Made by a program: the position numbers and the translations under genes
Notes under the pieces: model-generated
The model's input: the letters and a program-made list of their open reading frames with translations, nothing else
Databases searched by the model: none
Told to the model about the DNA's origin: nothing
DNA from: Dugong dugon
Lineage: Eukaryota > Chordata > Mammalia > Sirenia > Dugongidae
DNA length: 64,000 nucleotides
Reading direction: 5' to 3'
NCBI GenBank assembly: GCA_030035585.1
Contig: CM057464.1
Span: forward strand, 79,220,919-79,284,918
Shown here: positions 36,880 to 49,060 of the stretch, piece by piece
Layout of the letters: each line of letters opens with the position of its first letter
Position numbering within the stretch: the first letter of the stretch is position 1

Positions 36880-37382
36880 TGTGTTAGTCATCTAGTGCTG
36901 CTATAACAGAAATACCACAGGTGTATGGCTTTAACAAAGAGAAATTTATTCTCGTACAGTCTAATAGGCTGCAAGTCCAAATTTAGGGTATCAGCTCCAG
37001 GGGAAGGCTTTCTCTTCAGCTCTGGAGGAAGGTCCTTATTGTCAATCTTCCCCTGGACTAGGAGCTTCTCTCAGAGGAACCCTAGGTCCAAAGAACGCGC
37101 ACTGCTCCTGGTGCTGCTTTGTTGGTGGTATGAGATTCCTATGTCTCTCGCTTCCCTTTCCTCTTTATCTCTTGAGAGGTAAAAGGTGGCACAGGCCACA
37201 CCCCCGAGGAAGCTTCCTTTACATTGGATCAGAGATGTGACCTGGGTAAAGGTGGTGTTACAATCCCACCCTAATCCTCTTTACATAAAATTATAATCAC
37301 AAAATGGAGGACAACAATACTGGGAATCATGGCCTAGCCGAGATGACACGTATTTTTGGGGAACATAGTTCAATCCATGACA
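36880..37382 (-). mobile_element. Solo LTR (MaLR-like), copy 1
   Basis: 503 bp with TG..CA ends on the minus strand (starts TGTCATGGATTG, ends GACTAACACA). Plus-strand text: 'tcatctagtgctgctataac', 'tatcagctccaggggaaggc', 'gggaatcatggcctagccga'. Overall layout (AATAAA-type antisense signals, 5-bp target) suits an ERVL-MaLR-type LTR. Flanking 5-mers are 'ggtaa' and 'ggcag', a degraded duplication. It splits the L1 3'UTR. No internal retroviral genes are present. Confidence 0.85.
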
Positions 37383-38315
37383 GGCAGACTTCGGAAGTGG
37401 CTTCAGTTCTGAGTTAGCAGGATGTCCAGGAACATAGTCTTGAGGGTTCCTCCAGTCTTTGTCAGGTCAGTAAGCCTGGTCTTTTCTTGTGCATTTAAAT
37501 TTTGTTCTACATTTTTCTCCCACTCTGGAACCCTCTATTGTGATCCCTGTCAGAGTGGTCAGTGGTGGTAGTCAGGCACCATCTAGTTCTTCTGGGCTCA
37601 GGCTGATGTAGGCTGTGGTTCATGTGGTCCATTAGTCTTTTGGACTGATATTTTCCTTGTGTCTTTGGTTTTCTTCATTCTCCTTCACTCTGAACGTGAT
37701 AGGCACAATAGATATATTTTAGATGGCTACTCTCAAGCTTTTAAGACCCCAGTTGCTACTCACCAAAGTAGGATGAAGATTTCCTTTATGAACTATGTCA
37801 TGCCAGCAGACCTAGATGTTCCCTAAGACCACTGTCCCTAGCCCTCAGCCCCAGTAACTCGGTCCCTCAAGGTGTTTGGATGTGTCTAGGAAGCTTCTGT
37901 GACTTTGCCTTGGTCAAGTTGTGCTGAGTTCCCCTATGTTGTGTGTTGTCTTTTCCTTCACCAGAGTTAACACTTTTCTATTATCTAGTTAGTGATTTTC
38001 CCTCCCCAACCCTGCCCTCCCTTGTAACCATCAAAGATTGTTTTTGTGTGTGTGTAAACGTTTTCTTGGGTTTTAATAATAGTGGTGTCATACAAGGTTT
38101 GTCCTTTTGTGATTGACTTGTTTCACTCAGCATAATGCCCTCCAGATTCATCCATGTTATGAGATGTTGTTTCGAAGATTTAACATCGTTCTTCATCATT
38201 GCGTAGTATTCCATTGTGTGTACGTACCATAGTTTGTCTATTCATCTGTTGATGGGCACTTAGGTTGTTTCTATCTTTTTGCTATTGTAAATAATGCTTC
38301 AATGAACATGGGTGT

Positions 38316-39315
38316 CTATAAGTCTATTCGTGTGATGGCTCTTATTTCTCCAGGATATATTCCTAGGAGTGAGATTGTTGGATCGTATGGTATTTCTATT
38401 TCTAGTTTTTTAAGGAGGCACCATATCGTTTTACATAGTGGTTGTACCATTTTACATTTCCACCAGCAATGCATAAGAGATCTAATATCCCTAAAACATC
38501 TTGGACATTTGTTATTTTCTGTTTTTCTGATTAGTGTCAGTAATGTCGGGATATGATGGTATCTTATAGTAGTTTTGATTTGCATTTTTCTAATGGCTAA
38601 TGATTGCTAGCATTTCCTCATGTGTCTGTTTACTGCCTGAATGTCTTCTTTGGTGAAGTGTCTGTTCATATCTTTGTCAATTTTTAAATTGGATTATTTA
38701 TCTTTTTGTTATTGAGATGTTGAAGTATTCTATAGATTTTAGAGATTAGACCCTTGTTGGATATGTTGTAGCCAAAGTTATTTTTCCCCAGTCTGTAGGT
38801 TCTGTTTGTACTCTTTTAGTGAAGTCTTCTGATGAGAATAAGTTTAATTTTTAGGAGCTCCCAGTTATCTAGTTTATCTACTGGTGTTTGTGCATTATTA
38901 GTGATAGTTTGTGTTGTATGTATACCATGCTTTAGGGCTGCCAGCATTGTTCCTACTTTTTCTTCTATGATCTTTATCATTTTAGGTTTTATATTTAAGT
39001 CTTTGATCTATTTTGAGTTATTTTGTGTGTGTGGTGAGAGGTATGGGTCCTGTTTCAGTTTCTTACAGATGAACATCCAGTTTTGCCAGCACCATTTGTT
39101 AGAAAGACTGTCTTTTCCTCATTTAACGAGTTTGGTCCTTTGTCAAAGATCAGCTGACCACAGGCAGATGGATTTACATCTGGGTTCTTAACTCTGTTCA
39201 GTTGGTCTATGTGTCTGTCATTGTAACAGTCCCAGGCTGTTTTGACTACTGTGGCTGTATAGTAGGTTCTGAGATCAGGTAGTGTGAGGCCTTCAACTTT
39301 GTTCTTTTCTTCAAT
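38316..39315 (-). pseudogene. L1 ORF2 C-terminal part (broken)
   Basis: Minus-strand fragments read TIRYHHIPTLLTLIRKTENN then CPRCFRDIRSLMHCWWKCKM (38585-38316), and further upstream [23 protein letters not shown] (39290-39220) of the preceding region. These are the ORF2 segment after the RT and the Cys-rich end. The frame is interrupted. Confidence 0.85.
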
Positions 39316-39596
39316 AATGCTTTGCATAAACATCGATATCCTAAGTATTAGTAAGCTGAAATGGACTAGTTTTGACCACTTTGAACTGGACAATCATACG
39401 GTCTACTACACCAGAAATGACAAATTGAAGATAAAAGGTGTCACACCAATTGTCAAAAAGAATATTTCAAGATCCATCCTGAAGTACAACACTGTCAGTG
39501 ATAGGATACTGTTCATACGCCTACAAGGAAGATCAGTTAATACAACTATTAATCTAATTTACACACCAATCACTAAGGCCAAAGATGAAGAAATTG

Positions 39597-40427
39597 TCCA
39601 ACTTGTCCAAGGCAAGGTCATGGAAGCTCCGTAGACACATCCAAATGCCCTGAGGGACTGAATTACTGGACTGAGGGCTGTGGGGACCATGGTCTCAGGG
39701 AACATCTAGCTGAATTGGCATAACAGTTTATAAAAGAAAATGTTCTACATTCTACTTTGGTGAGTAGCATCTGGGGTCTTAAAAGCTTGTCAGCGGCCAT
39801 CTAAGATACTCCACTGGTCTCACCCCATCTGAAGCAAGGGAGAATGAAGAAAACCAAAGACGTAAGGGAAAGATTAGTCCAAGGAGTAATGAACCACAAC
39901 TACCACTGCTTCCACCAAACTGAGTCCAGCACAACTAGATGGTGCCTGGCTACCACCACTGACTGCCCTGACAGGGATCACAAAGGAGGGTCTCAGACAG
40001 AGCTGGAGACAAAAGTAGAACAAAATTCTAACCCACACAAAAAGACCAGACTTACTGACCTGACAGATACTGGAGAAACCCTGAGAATATGGGCCCTGGA
40101 CAGCCTTTTAGCTCAGTGATGAAGTCACTCTTGAGGTTCACCCTTCAGCCAAAGATTAGACAGGCCCATAAAACAAAACAAGACTAAAGGGGAACACCAG
40201 CCCAAGGGCAAGGACTAGAAGGCAGGAGGGGACAGGAGAGCTGGTAATAGGAAACCCAAGGATGAGAAAGGAGAGTGTTGACATTTTGTGGGGTTGATAA
40301 CCAATGTCACAAAACAGTATGTGAATAATTGTTTAATGAAAAATTAATTTCGTAAAACTTCATCTACAGTATAATTAAAAAATCACACAATACTAATAAA
40401 TAGAGTCTTGTATAAGATCCAAAAAGA
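39597..40427 (+). mobile_element. L1 3' end inside the RTE, with possible 3' transduction
   Basis: Sense L1 3'UTR fragment ('caacttgtccaaggcaaggt' to 'aaaacttcatctacagtata'), the reverse orientation of the outer L1. After a first A-run (40377-40382) comes about 38 bp of non-L1 sequence and a second A-rich run (40421-40430), after which RTE text resumes. Flanks 'gaagaaattg' and 'aaagaaagtg' may be a degraded target duplication. Confidence 0.85.
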
Positions 40428-41022
40428 AAAGAAAGTGAATATTTTTACAAACTTCTGCAGTCTGAAATTGAGCAAACATGCAATCAAGATGCATTGATAA
40501 TTACTGGTAATTGGAATGTGAAAGTTGGAAACAAAGAAAAGTTGGTAGTTGGAAAATATTGCTTTGGTGATAGAAATGACACTGGAGATTGCATGATAGA
40601 ATTTTGCAAGACCAACGACCTCTTCATTTTAAATGACTTTTTTCAACAACATAAATTGCAACTATACATGTGGACTCACCAGATGGAATACACGGGAATC
40701 AAATTGACTACATCTGTGGAAAGAGACGATGGGAAAGCTCAGTATCATCAGTTCTGACAAGTCCAGGGAACAACTGTGCAATAGACCATCAATTGCTCGT
40801 ATGCAAGTTCAAGTTGAAGGTGAAGAAGATTAGAACAAGTCCATGAAAGCCAAAGTACTATCTTGAGTATATACCACCTGAATTTAGAGACCATCTCAAG
40901 AATAGATTTCATGCACTGAACACTAATGACTGAAGACCAGATGAGCTGTGGAATGGCATCAAGGACATCATACATAAAAAGCATGAGGTCATTAAAAAGA
41001 TAGAAAGAAAAGACCAAAATGG

Positions 41023-42650
41023 ATGTCAGAAGAAACTCTGAAAGTTGCTCTTGAATGTAGAGTAGCTAAAACAAAAGGAGGAAACAATGAAGTGAAAGAG
41101 CTGAACAGAAGATTTCAAAGGGCAGCTCAAGAAGACAAAGTAAAGTATTATAATGAAATGTGCAAAGATCTGGAGCATCCTGCAATATTGAAAGAGTCAA
41201 TGGGGAAAATATTAAATGATACAGGAAGCTTCATGAGAAGATGGAAGGAATACACAGAGTCACTGAACCAAAAAGAAGTGATCGATGTTCAACCATTTCT
41301 GGAGGTAGCATATGATCAAGAACGGGTGGTTCTGAAGGAAGAGGCCCAAGTTGCACTGACCACACTGGTGGAAAACAAGGCTCCGGGAATTGACAGAGTA
41401 ACACTGAGATGTTTCAAAAATGGATATAGCGCTGGAAGTGCTCACTTTTCTATGCTGAGAAATTTGGAAGACAGTACCTGGCCAACCAATTGGATTAAAT
41501 CCATATTTATGCCTATTTCAAAGAAATGTGATCCAACCGAATGTGGAAATTACCAAACAATATCACTGATACCACACACAAGTAAAATTTTGCTGAAGAT
41601 CATTCAAAAGCAGCTGTACATAAACAGGGAACTGCCAGAAATTCAAGCTGGATTCAGAAGAGGATGTGGAACATGGAATATCATTGTTGATGTCAGATGG
41701 AGCCTGGCTGAAAGCAGAGAATAACATAAAGACTTTTACCTGTGTTTTATTGACTATGCAAAGGTATTCGACTGTGTGGATCATAACAAATTACGGATAA
41801 CATTTCAAGAATGGGAATTACAGAATACTTAATTGTGCTCATGAGGAACCTGTACACAGACCAACAGGCAGCCAGTTGAATGGAACAAGGGGATACTGCA
41901 CGGTTTACTGTCAGGAAAAGTGTGTGTCAGGGTTGTATCCTGTCACCATACTTATTCAATATGTATGCTGAGCAAATAATCCAAGAAAGTGGACTATACG
42001 AAGAAGAATGCAGCATCAGGATTAGAGGAAGACTATTTAACAACTTGCATTATGTAGATGACACAGCATTGCTTTCTGAAAGTGAAGAGAACTTGAAACA
42101 CTTATTTATGAAGATCAAAAAACACAGCCTTCAGTACGGATTCCACCTCAACATAAAGAAAACAAAAATCTTCACAACTGGACCAATAAGCAACATCATC
42201 ATAAATGGAGAAAGGATTGAAGTTGTCAAGGATTTCACCTTACTTGGATCCACAATCAACACCCACGGAAGTAGCAGTCAAGACATCAAAGGACACACTG
42301 CATTAAGCAAATCTGTTGCAAAAGATGTCTTTAATGTGTTAAAAAGCAAGGATATCACTTTGAGGACTAAGGTGCGCCTGACCCCAGCCATGATGTTTTC
42401 AATGGCCTCCTATGCCTGTGAAAGCTGGACAATGAATAAGAAAGACCCAAGAAGAATTGATGACTTTGATTTATGGTATTGGCAAAGACTATTGAATATA
42501 CCATGGACTGCCAAAAGAATGAGCAAATCTGTCTTGGAAGAAGTACAGCCAGAATGCTCCTTGGAAGCAAGGATGGTGATACTTTGTCTCACATACTTCG
42601 GACATGTTATTGGGGGGACCAGTCCTTGGAGAATGACATCATGCTTATAA
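41023..42650 (+). pseudogene. RTE reverse transcriptase ORF (broken in two)
   Basis: RTE ORF encoding the RT and C-terminal domains used for target-primed reverse transcription. The first open part (41023-41724, 233 aa) includes NKAPGIDRVT, ECGNYQTISLIPHTSKILLK and IQAGFRRGCGT, the conserved RT motifs. A break follows. The second part (41880-42650, 256 aa) has RKSVCQGCILSPYLFNMYAE, the catalytic box YVDDTALLSESEENLKHLF (Tyr-x-Asp-Asp), GFHLNIKKTKIFTTGPISN and the C-terminal PECSLEARMVILCLTYFGHV. This copy keeps both catalytic aspartates, unlike the copies at 10619-12174 and 26297-33826. Frameshifts near 41725-41880 and 42620 show it is inactive. Confidence 0.93.
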
Positions 42651-43376
42651 AGGAGAAGGTCAGCAAAAAAGAAGAAGACCTCCACGAGATGAACTGACAC
42701 TGTGGCTGCAACATAGCAATGATTGTGAGGATGGTGCAAGAACGGGCAGTGTTTTGTTCTGTTTTATTGGGGTCATTATGCATAGGAATTGACTCAATGG
42801 CACCTAACAAGAACTACAATGCTTTGCTTATCCGGGTCCTCTTTCCTTTACATATAAAGTTAAATTTTTCTATCTCTTTAAAAATGTTGTTGGTATTTGA
42901 ATGATGTTTGCATTATATCTGTAGATTACTTTGGGTAGAATTGACATTTTCACAACATTTGAGTCTTCCTATCCATGAGCATGGTATTTTTTTCCATTTA
43001 TGTAGGTCTCTTTTGGTTTCTTGCAATAGTATTTTTTAGTTTTATTTGTTATAGGTCTTTTTTGTTCCTGGTTAGACTTATTCCTATGTATTTTATTCCT
43101 ATGTATTTTTTTTAGGGGCTATTATATATGATATTGTTTTCCTGATTTCCATTTTGAAATTCTTGTTGTTTGTGTATAGGAATTCAACTGATTTTTGTAT
43201 GTTGATATTCTAGCCTGGTACTCTGCTGAGTTTTTCTATTAGTTCCAGTAGTTTTCTTGTGGAATCTTTGGGGTTTTCTATGTATAAGATCATATCATCT
43301 GTGATTATGTATAGTTTTGCTTCTCCCTTTCCCATTTGGATGCTCTTTATTTCTTCTTATTGCCTTATTGCTCTAG

Positions 43377-43616
43377 CTAGGACTTCCAGCACAATGTTAA
43401 ATGGGGTGATGATAAACAGCATCCTTGTCTTGTTCTCGTTCTCAGGGGGAATGTTTTCAGCCTCTCTCTGCTGAGAATGATGTTTGCCATTGGTTTTGTA
43501 TAGATGCCATTTATTATGTTGAGGAATTTCCCTTCTATACCTAGTTCATTGAGAGTTTTTATCAAGAATAGGTGAACTTTATCAAATACCTTTCCTGCAT
43601 CAACTGAGATGATCAT
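43377..43616 (-). pseudogene. L1 ORF2 reverse transcriptase core fragment
   Basis: Minus-strand frame reads [40 protein letters not shown] and [16 protein letters not shown]. These are the L1 RT motifs around the first catalytic Asp and the 'RQGCPLSP' motif, with Pro to Cys and frame changes at the end. Part of the L1 at 36555-49369. Confidence 0.9.
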
Positions 43617-46380
43617 GTGATTCCTTTTTTCTATTTATGTGGTGGATTATGTTGATCGATTTTCTAATGTTGAACTATTCTTGCATACCTGGTATGGACC
43701 CCACTTGGTTGTGGTGTATTATTTTTTTGATATGATGCTGAATTCTATTGGCTAGAATTTTGTTGAGAATTTTTCCATCTGTATTCATGAGTGATATTGG
43801 TCTTGAATTTTCTTATTTTTGTGGTGTCTTTGTCTGGATTTGGTATCAGGGTTATGCTGGCTTCATAGAATGAATTAGGGAGTATTCCTTCCTTTTCTAT
43901 ACTCTGAAATAGTTTGAATAGTACTGGTGTGAGCTCTTCTCTGAATGTTTGGTAGAATTCTCCAGTGCAGCTGTCCAGGCCAGGGCTTTTTTGTTGTTAT
44001 TGGGAGTTTATTTTAATTTTTATTTTTTTTATTACCTCTTCAGTCTCTTCTCTTGTTATGAGTCTGTTAAGATTTTCTACCTCAGTTTGTGTTAATTTAG
44101 GTAGAGAGTGTGTTTCTAGAAATTTGTCCATTTCCTCTAGGTTCTCAAATTGGTTGGAGTACAGTTTTTCATAGTATTCTGTTATGATCCTTTTTAATTT
44201 AGTTGGGTCTGTTGTAATGTCACCTGTCTCATTTCTTATGTAGGTTATTTACTTCCTCTCTTGCTTTTCTTTTGTCAGTTTGGCCAATCGCTTGTTGATT
44301 TTGTTGATCAAAACAACTTTTGGTCTTGTTGATTCTTTCTGTTGTTTTTATGCAGTCTATTTCATTTATTTCTGCTCTAATCTTTATTATTTCCTTTCTT
44401 CTGGTGCCTGTAGGCTTCTTTTGCAGTTATTTTTCTATTTGTTCACGTTGTAGGGCTAACTTTTTGATTTGGGTCTGTTCTTTTTTTGATGTGTGCATTT
44501 ATTGCTATAAATTGACTTCTGAGCACTGCCTTTGCTGTGCCCCAAATGTTTTGGTATGATGTGTTTTCATTCTCCTTTGATTCTAAGGATTTTTTAATTC
44601 ACTCTTTGGTTTCTTCTGTTACCCAGTTGTTTTTAAGCAAACTTTTATTCAGTTTCCTTGTAATTGATTTTTTTTCCCTTGATCTTCCTGTTATTGATTT
44701 CTGCTTCTACAGTGTTGTGATCAGAGAGAATGCTTTGTATTTTTTTTATGTTTTGGATTTTATAGAGGGTTGTTTTGTGGCCTGAAATGTGGTCTACTCT
44801 GGAGAATGTTCCATGTGAGTTTGAAAAGAATGTATACTTTTCTGCTGTTGGTGGAGTGTTCTATGTAAGTCTATGAGGTCAAGTTGTTTCATTTTGGCCT
44901 TTAGATCTACTGTATCTTTCTTGAATAACTTTCTAGATGTCTGTCATTTACTGAGAGTGGTGTGTTGTAGTCTCTTACTATTATTGTGGAACTGTCTATT
45001 TCTCTTTTCAGTGTTGTTAACGCTTGTTTTATGATTTTGAAGCCTTGTCATTGGCTGCATAGATATTTATTAAGGTTATGTCTTCTTGGTAAATTGTCCT
45101 TTCAATCATTATATAATGTCCTTCCTTATCTCTTATGGTTGATTTTGCCTTAAAAGCTTTTATCTGAGATTAGTATTGCCACTCCTGCCCTTTTTTTTGT
45201 TACTGTTTGTTTGGCATATAATTTTTCCATCTGTGATTTTTAATATATTTATGTCTTTGTATCTAAAGCGTGTCTTTTGTAGACAGCATATTGATAGGTC
45301 ATGTTTTTTAATCTATTCTGCCATTCTTTGTCTCTTTATGGGTGCATTTAAGCCACTTATATTCAGCATGATTATTGATAGGTATGAGTTTATTGCTGTC
45401 ATATTGTTGTGCCGTTTGTGATGCTAATGTTTTCTTCGTTCCTCTTACTTTCCTGTGCTGAGTTCCTTTTGTTTGTGGATTTTCTTTTCTTTTCTCTCAT
45501 TATTTTAGATTTTGTGTTTACTGAGTCTTTATATTTTTCTTCTTTTTTATTCTGATGAGTAAGTTTGTTAACTTTTTGAGGGTTACGTTGAAATTTACCC
45601 TTATCTTCCTAAGTTTCAACCAGTCGTTTATTACTTGGTATTGCCTTGACTTCCTCTTCATTTGAAAATTCTATACTTACATCATTTATTCCCTCTTTTA
45701 TTGTTTTGATGTTGTTGTCATTTACAGACTATCATCTCTGTTTCCCTGTTTCAAGTCTTTTAGCTTTGTTTTATTATTGAGAGTTCTCTACCAGGTTCGT
45801 ATCTGGCTGATGTTGTCCTGTGTCCTAGATTCTGGTTGTTGTCTGATGATGTTTGTTCTGTAACCAAAGGACTCCCTTTAATATTATTTGTAAAGTTTTT
45901 TTAAATGAATTCCCTTAATTTCTGTTTATGTGGAAATTTCCTAATTTCACCATCATATTTGAGGGAGAGTTTTGTAGGATATATTATTCTTGGTTGGTAG
46001 TTTTTTTTTTTTTCTTTTTAAGGTTTTATATATTCCATCCTATTGCCTTCTTGGCTGCATAGTTTCTGCCTAGTAATCAGAACTTAGTCTTATTGTTTCT
46101 CCTTTGGAAGTGACTTTTTGTTTTTCTCAAGCTGCTCTCAGGATTCTTTCTTTGTCTTTGGTTTTGGAAAGTGTGATTATGATATATCTTGTTGACTTTC
46201 TTTTGGGTTCTATCTTATATGGGGTTCCATGAGCTTCTTGGATTGCCAGATTTTTGTCATGATATTTGGGAAGTTTTCTGCCAGCAAATTTTCAACAAGA
46301 TTTTGTTTTCCATTTTATCCCCCCGTTCTGGAACTCCAATCATATTCAGCCTTTTGCTTGATTTTGTCCCACATAAGTTC

Positions 46381-46755
46381 TTATGTTTTTTCCATTCTTT
46401 TCTCTGTTTTCTCCTGAAACAAAGTGGCACCTGTGGATTTATCTTCATTCTTGCCAATTCCATCTTCCATTGTATCAAATTTGCTCCTAAATCCTTCTAT
46501 TAAGTTGTACATTTCTGAAATTTCGTTGTTTATCTTTTGGATTTCTAGTTGTTGTTTCTGTATAATTTCTAATTGTTGATTTATTTTGATGTTTTGTTCT
46601 TGTACTATTTTCCTGAATTCTATTGCTTTGTCTATGTTTTCCTTGATTTTGGCTATGATTTTGTTGGTTTTGTTTGAGTTTTCTGTGATCTCTTTCTTAA
46701 TCTTTTGGAGAGCCCTAAATATTAGTCTTTTGAATTCCACATCAGGTAGTGCCAC
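46381..46755 (-). pseudogene. L1 ORF1 N-terminal coiled coil (broken)
   Basis: Open 125-residue stretch of ORF1p: ENSNKTNKIIAKIKENIDKA, IEFRKIVQEQNIKINQQLEI, QKINNEISEMYNLIEGFRSK. It shares the EIIQKQQLEIQKIN core with the half-L1 copy at 30469-30936, showing that the two L1s are related. The CTD remnant follows at about 45900-46100 with stops. Confidence 0.85.
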
Positions 46756-47140
46756 TGCCTTTTCTTATACTGGAAGACCATCTAACTCTTTATTTTGATT
46801 ACTTGCTAGAGCCGTCTTGTCCTGTTTTTTTTTTTTTTTTTTAATATGTTTTGATATTGTCTGCTGTGTCCTTCAAAAAATAAAGGTATTATTTTCTTTA
46901 TTTATTGATTGTATATTCATTTGTTTTGTCCTGCTTTTATGTTTTATTTTGATATGTCAGAGTGTGAGGGACAGGCATGCTTTGCTGCTTGCTCATGATA
47001 GCTCTCACACTCTTGTCCAGGTGGGCAGGCAACAGCAGGCAGTGTGAGCCTGCTTCACTGTACTCTGGTTTGGTGAGGTGGCTGTGGGTTGACTGTGCAG
47101 ACTTTGCCTGCCTCCTGATGTTGGTCCAGCAGTGTGGGAG

Positions 47141-47633
47141 TGTCTTAGTCATCTAGTGCTGCTATAAGAGAAATACCACAAGTGGATGGTTTTAACAAAG
47201 ATAAGTTTATTTTCTTACTTTACTGTAAATTAAGGGTGTCAGCTCCAGGGGAAGGCTTTCTCTCTCTCTTGGCCTTCTCATCAGTCTTCCCCCAGACTAG
47301 GAGCTTCTGGCACAGGGACCCTGGGTCCAAAAGATGCACTCTGCTCCCGGCACTGATTTCTTGATGGTATGAGGTCCCCCAATTCTCTGCTTTCTTCCCT
47401 TTCCTTTTATCTCTTGAGAGATAAAAGGTGGTGCAGGCAACACCCCAGGGAAACTCCCTTTACATTGGATCAGGGATGTGACCTGGGTAAAGGTGGTGTT
47501 ACAATCCCACCCTAATCCTCTTTAGCATAAAATTACAATCACAAAATGGAGGCCAACCACACAATTCTGGGAATCATGGCCCAACCAAATTGATACACAC
47601 ATTTTTTGGGGGGACGTAATTCAAACCATGACA
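47141..47633 (-). mobile_element. Solo LTR (MaLR-like), copy 2
   Basis: 493 bp, same family and same orientation as 36880-37382, with minus-strand ends TGTCATGG and GACTAAGACA. A perfect 5-bp target duplication 'gggag' lies at 47136-47140 and 47634-47638, inside the L1 5'UTR. No internal genes. Confidence 0.9.
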
Positions 47634-47699
47634 GGGAGCATTTGCAGCTGCTCACCAAATAGGCAGGGATGTCAGATGGGGTGTGGTACCAGCTTGCTT

Positions 47700-49060
47700 C
47701 CCACCATTCTGGAGCTGTTCAGTAGCAGGAAAGGAGGGACAGTGCAGGCCTAGTGCCCAGAGGGTCTGAGCTCTGGAGACACTCTAGCCATGGTGGCACA
47801 GTGGGTGCCAGAGGGAAGAGGGGATGGCGTATGGGGTGAGGTGGGGGATGGGGAGAAAAGGAAAGAAAGAGAAAAGAAAAAAGACAAAAAAAAAGAAAAA
47901 GAGAAAAAAGAAAAAAAATGGCAATGTGGTGGGGCTCAGCTAGTGGGATTGGGGTAGACCTGGGGCTGGTGGGAAGGGAAGAGAGGGGATGTGAAGTACC
48001 GGGCTAGGTGGGAGGGAGAAAGAAAAGACAGAAAAGAATTAAAATAAATAAATAAATAAATTTATGACATGGCAGGGGCTACATGTGGGGGCAGGTTGGA
48101 TCTGGGACTGCAGCAGGCCAGTGTGCTGGTGGCTCTCTAGCCACGGAAGTACAGCAGGGTCCACTGGGAAGGGGGAGAGGTGGTGTACAGGGCTAGATAG
48201 GAGGGAGAAAGAAAAGGAAGAAAGGGAGAAAAAATAAAATAAAACTGGCTTCATGGTGGGAGCTGGTGAGTAGGGGCAAGGCATACCTGAGGGCTGGTGG
48301 GAAGGGAGGGGAGGTGGCTTATAGGGCTAGGTGGGAGGAGGAAAGAAAAGAAAGAAAATAAAGAGAAAAAAAGATGGTGGCACAACAGGAGTCAGTGGGT
48401 GGAGTAGGGCCAACCCAGGGCAGAGGTGGGCTGGTGGCTTTCTAGCCATGACAGTGTGGTAGGGTCTGGCTGTGGGGGGGAAGTGGCTTATTGCACTAGG
48501 TGAAAGGGAGAAAGAAAGGAGAAAGAAAAAATAAAAGAAAAATAGTAATAATAAAATAATTTAAAAAATAAAAATAAGAAACTGGCTGTGCTGTGGGTGC
48601 CAGAAAGTGGGGACAAGATGGACCAAAGGGCTGATTGGAAGGGAGAGAAGGAGATGTACCAGGCTAGGTAAAAAGCAGAAAGAAAAGAAAGAAGAGAAGG
48701 AAAAAAAAAGCCAAGAAAGAAAAGTAGTGTCTCAGTGGGAGCCTGAAGTTGAGCGTAGGGTGGATCTGGGGCAGCAGTGGGCCAGTGGCTCTCTGACTGA
48801 GTCAGTATAGTGTGGTCTGCCGGGAAGAGGTGGAGGTGGTGTACGGAGCTAGGTGGGTGGGAGAAAATAAAGGAAGAAAAAAAAAAAAAAAGTGAGTCAG
48901 GAGCCAGCTGGTGGGGTCAGGCAGACCTGGGTGGTGGTGGCAGGCCAGTGTCTCTCTAGCTGAGTGATGTGGTGTGGCCCATCAGAAAGGGGTGGAGGTG
49001 GTATACGGGGCAGAAGGGTGAGAGGTGGGAAAGTATGTTTCTCTGGTTACTGGGTCATCT
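47700..49060 (-). promoter_or_regulatory. Tandem monomers in the L1 5'UTR
   Basis: In plus orientation a unit of about 130-190 bp recurs at least seven times. Each has a 'gggctaggtgggagggagaa'-like motif (near 48001, 48190, 48322, 48495, 48662, 48847; degenerate at 47836 and 49005), followed by an A/GA-rich run and a 'ggtggctctctagcc'-like block. This is the expected place of the L1 internal promoter. Mouse L1 promoters are also monomer arrays; a promoter role here is inferred. Confidence 0.75.

Larger units (their letters stand above)
39326..42817 (+). mobile_element. RTE LINE inserted in the L1, itself interrupted
   Basis: Sense, 5'-truncated RTE starting in the APE domain ('cataaacatcgatatcctaa') and ending 'aatggcacctaacaagaact'. 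A perfect 10-bp target-site duplication 'aatgctttgc' lies at 39316-39325 and 42818-42827, inside L1 ORF2. An L1 3' end (39597-40427) interrupts it. Without that insert it is about 2.66 kb. Confidence 0.95.

Noticed and set aside
41023..42650. Long ORFs of 233 and 256 aa as a host gene
   Set aside because: They are the RT and C-terminal parts of an RTE LINE with a standard tail and target duplication, broken by frameshifts.
36880..47633. A provirus between two like LTRs
   Set aside because: The interval is L1 and RTE, no gag/pol/env-type frame is seen, and each LTR has its own flanking duplication.
47700..49060. CRISPR-like or satellite array
   Set aside because: Units are unequal, diverged and lie exactly in the 5'UTR position of an L1; the genome is mammalian.
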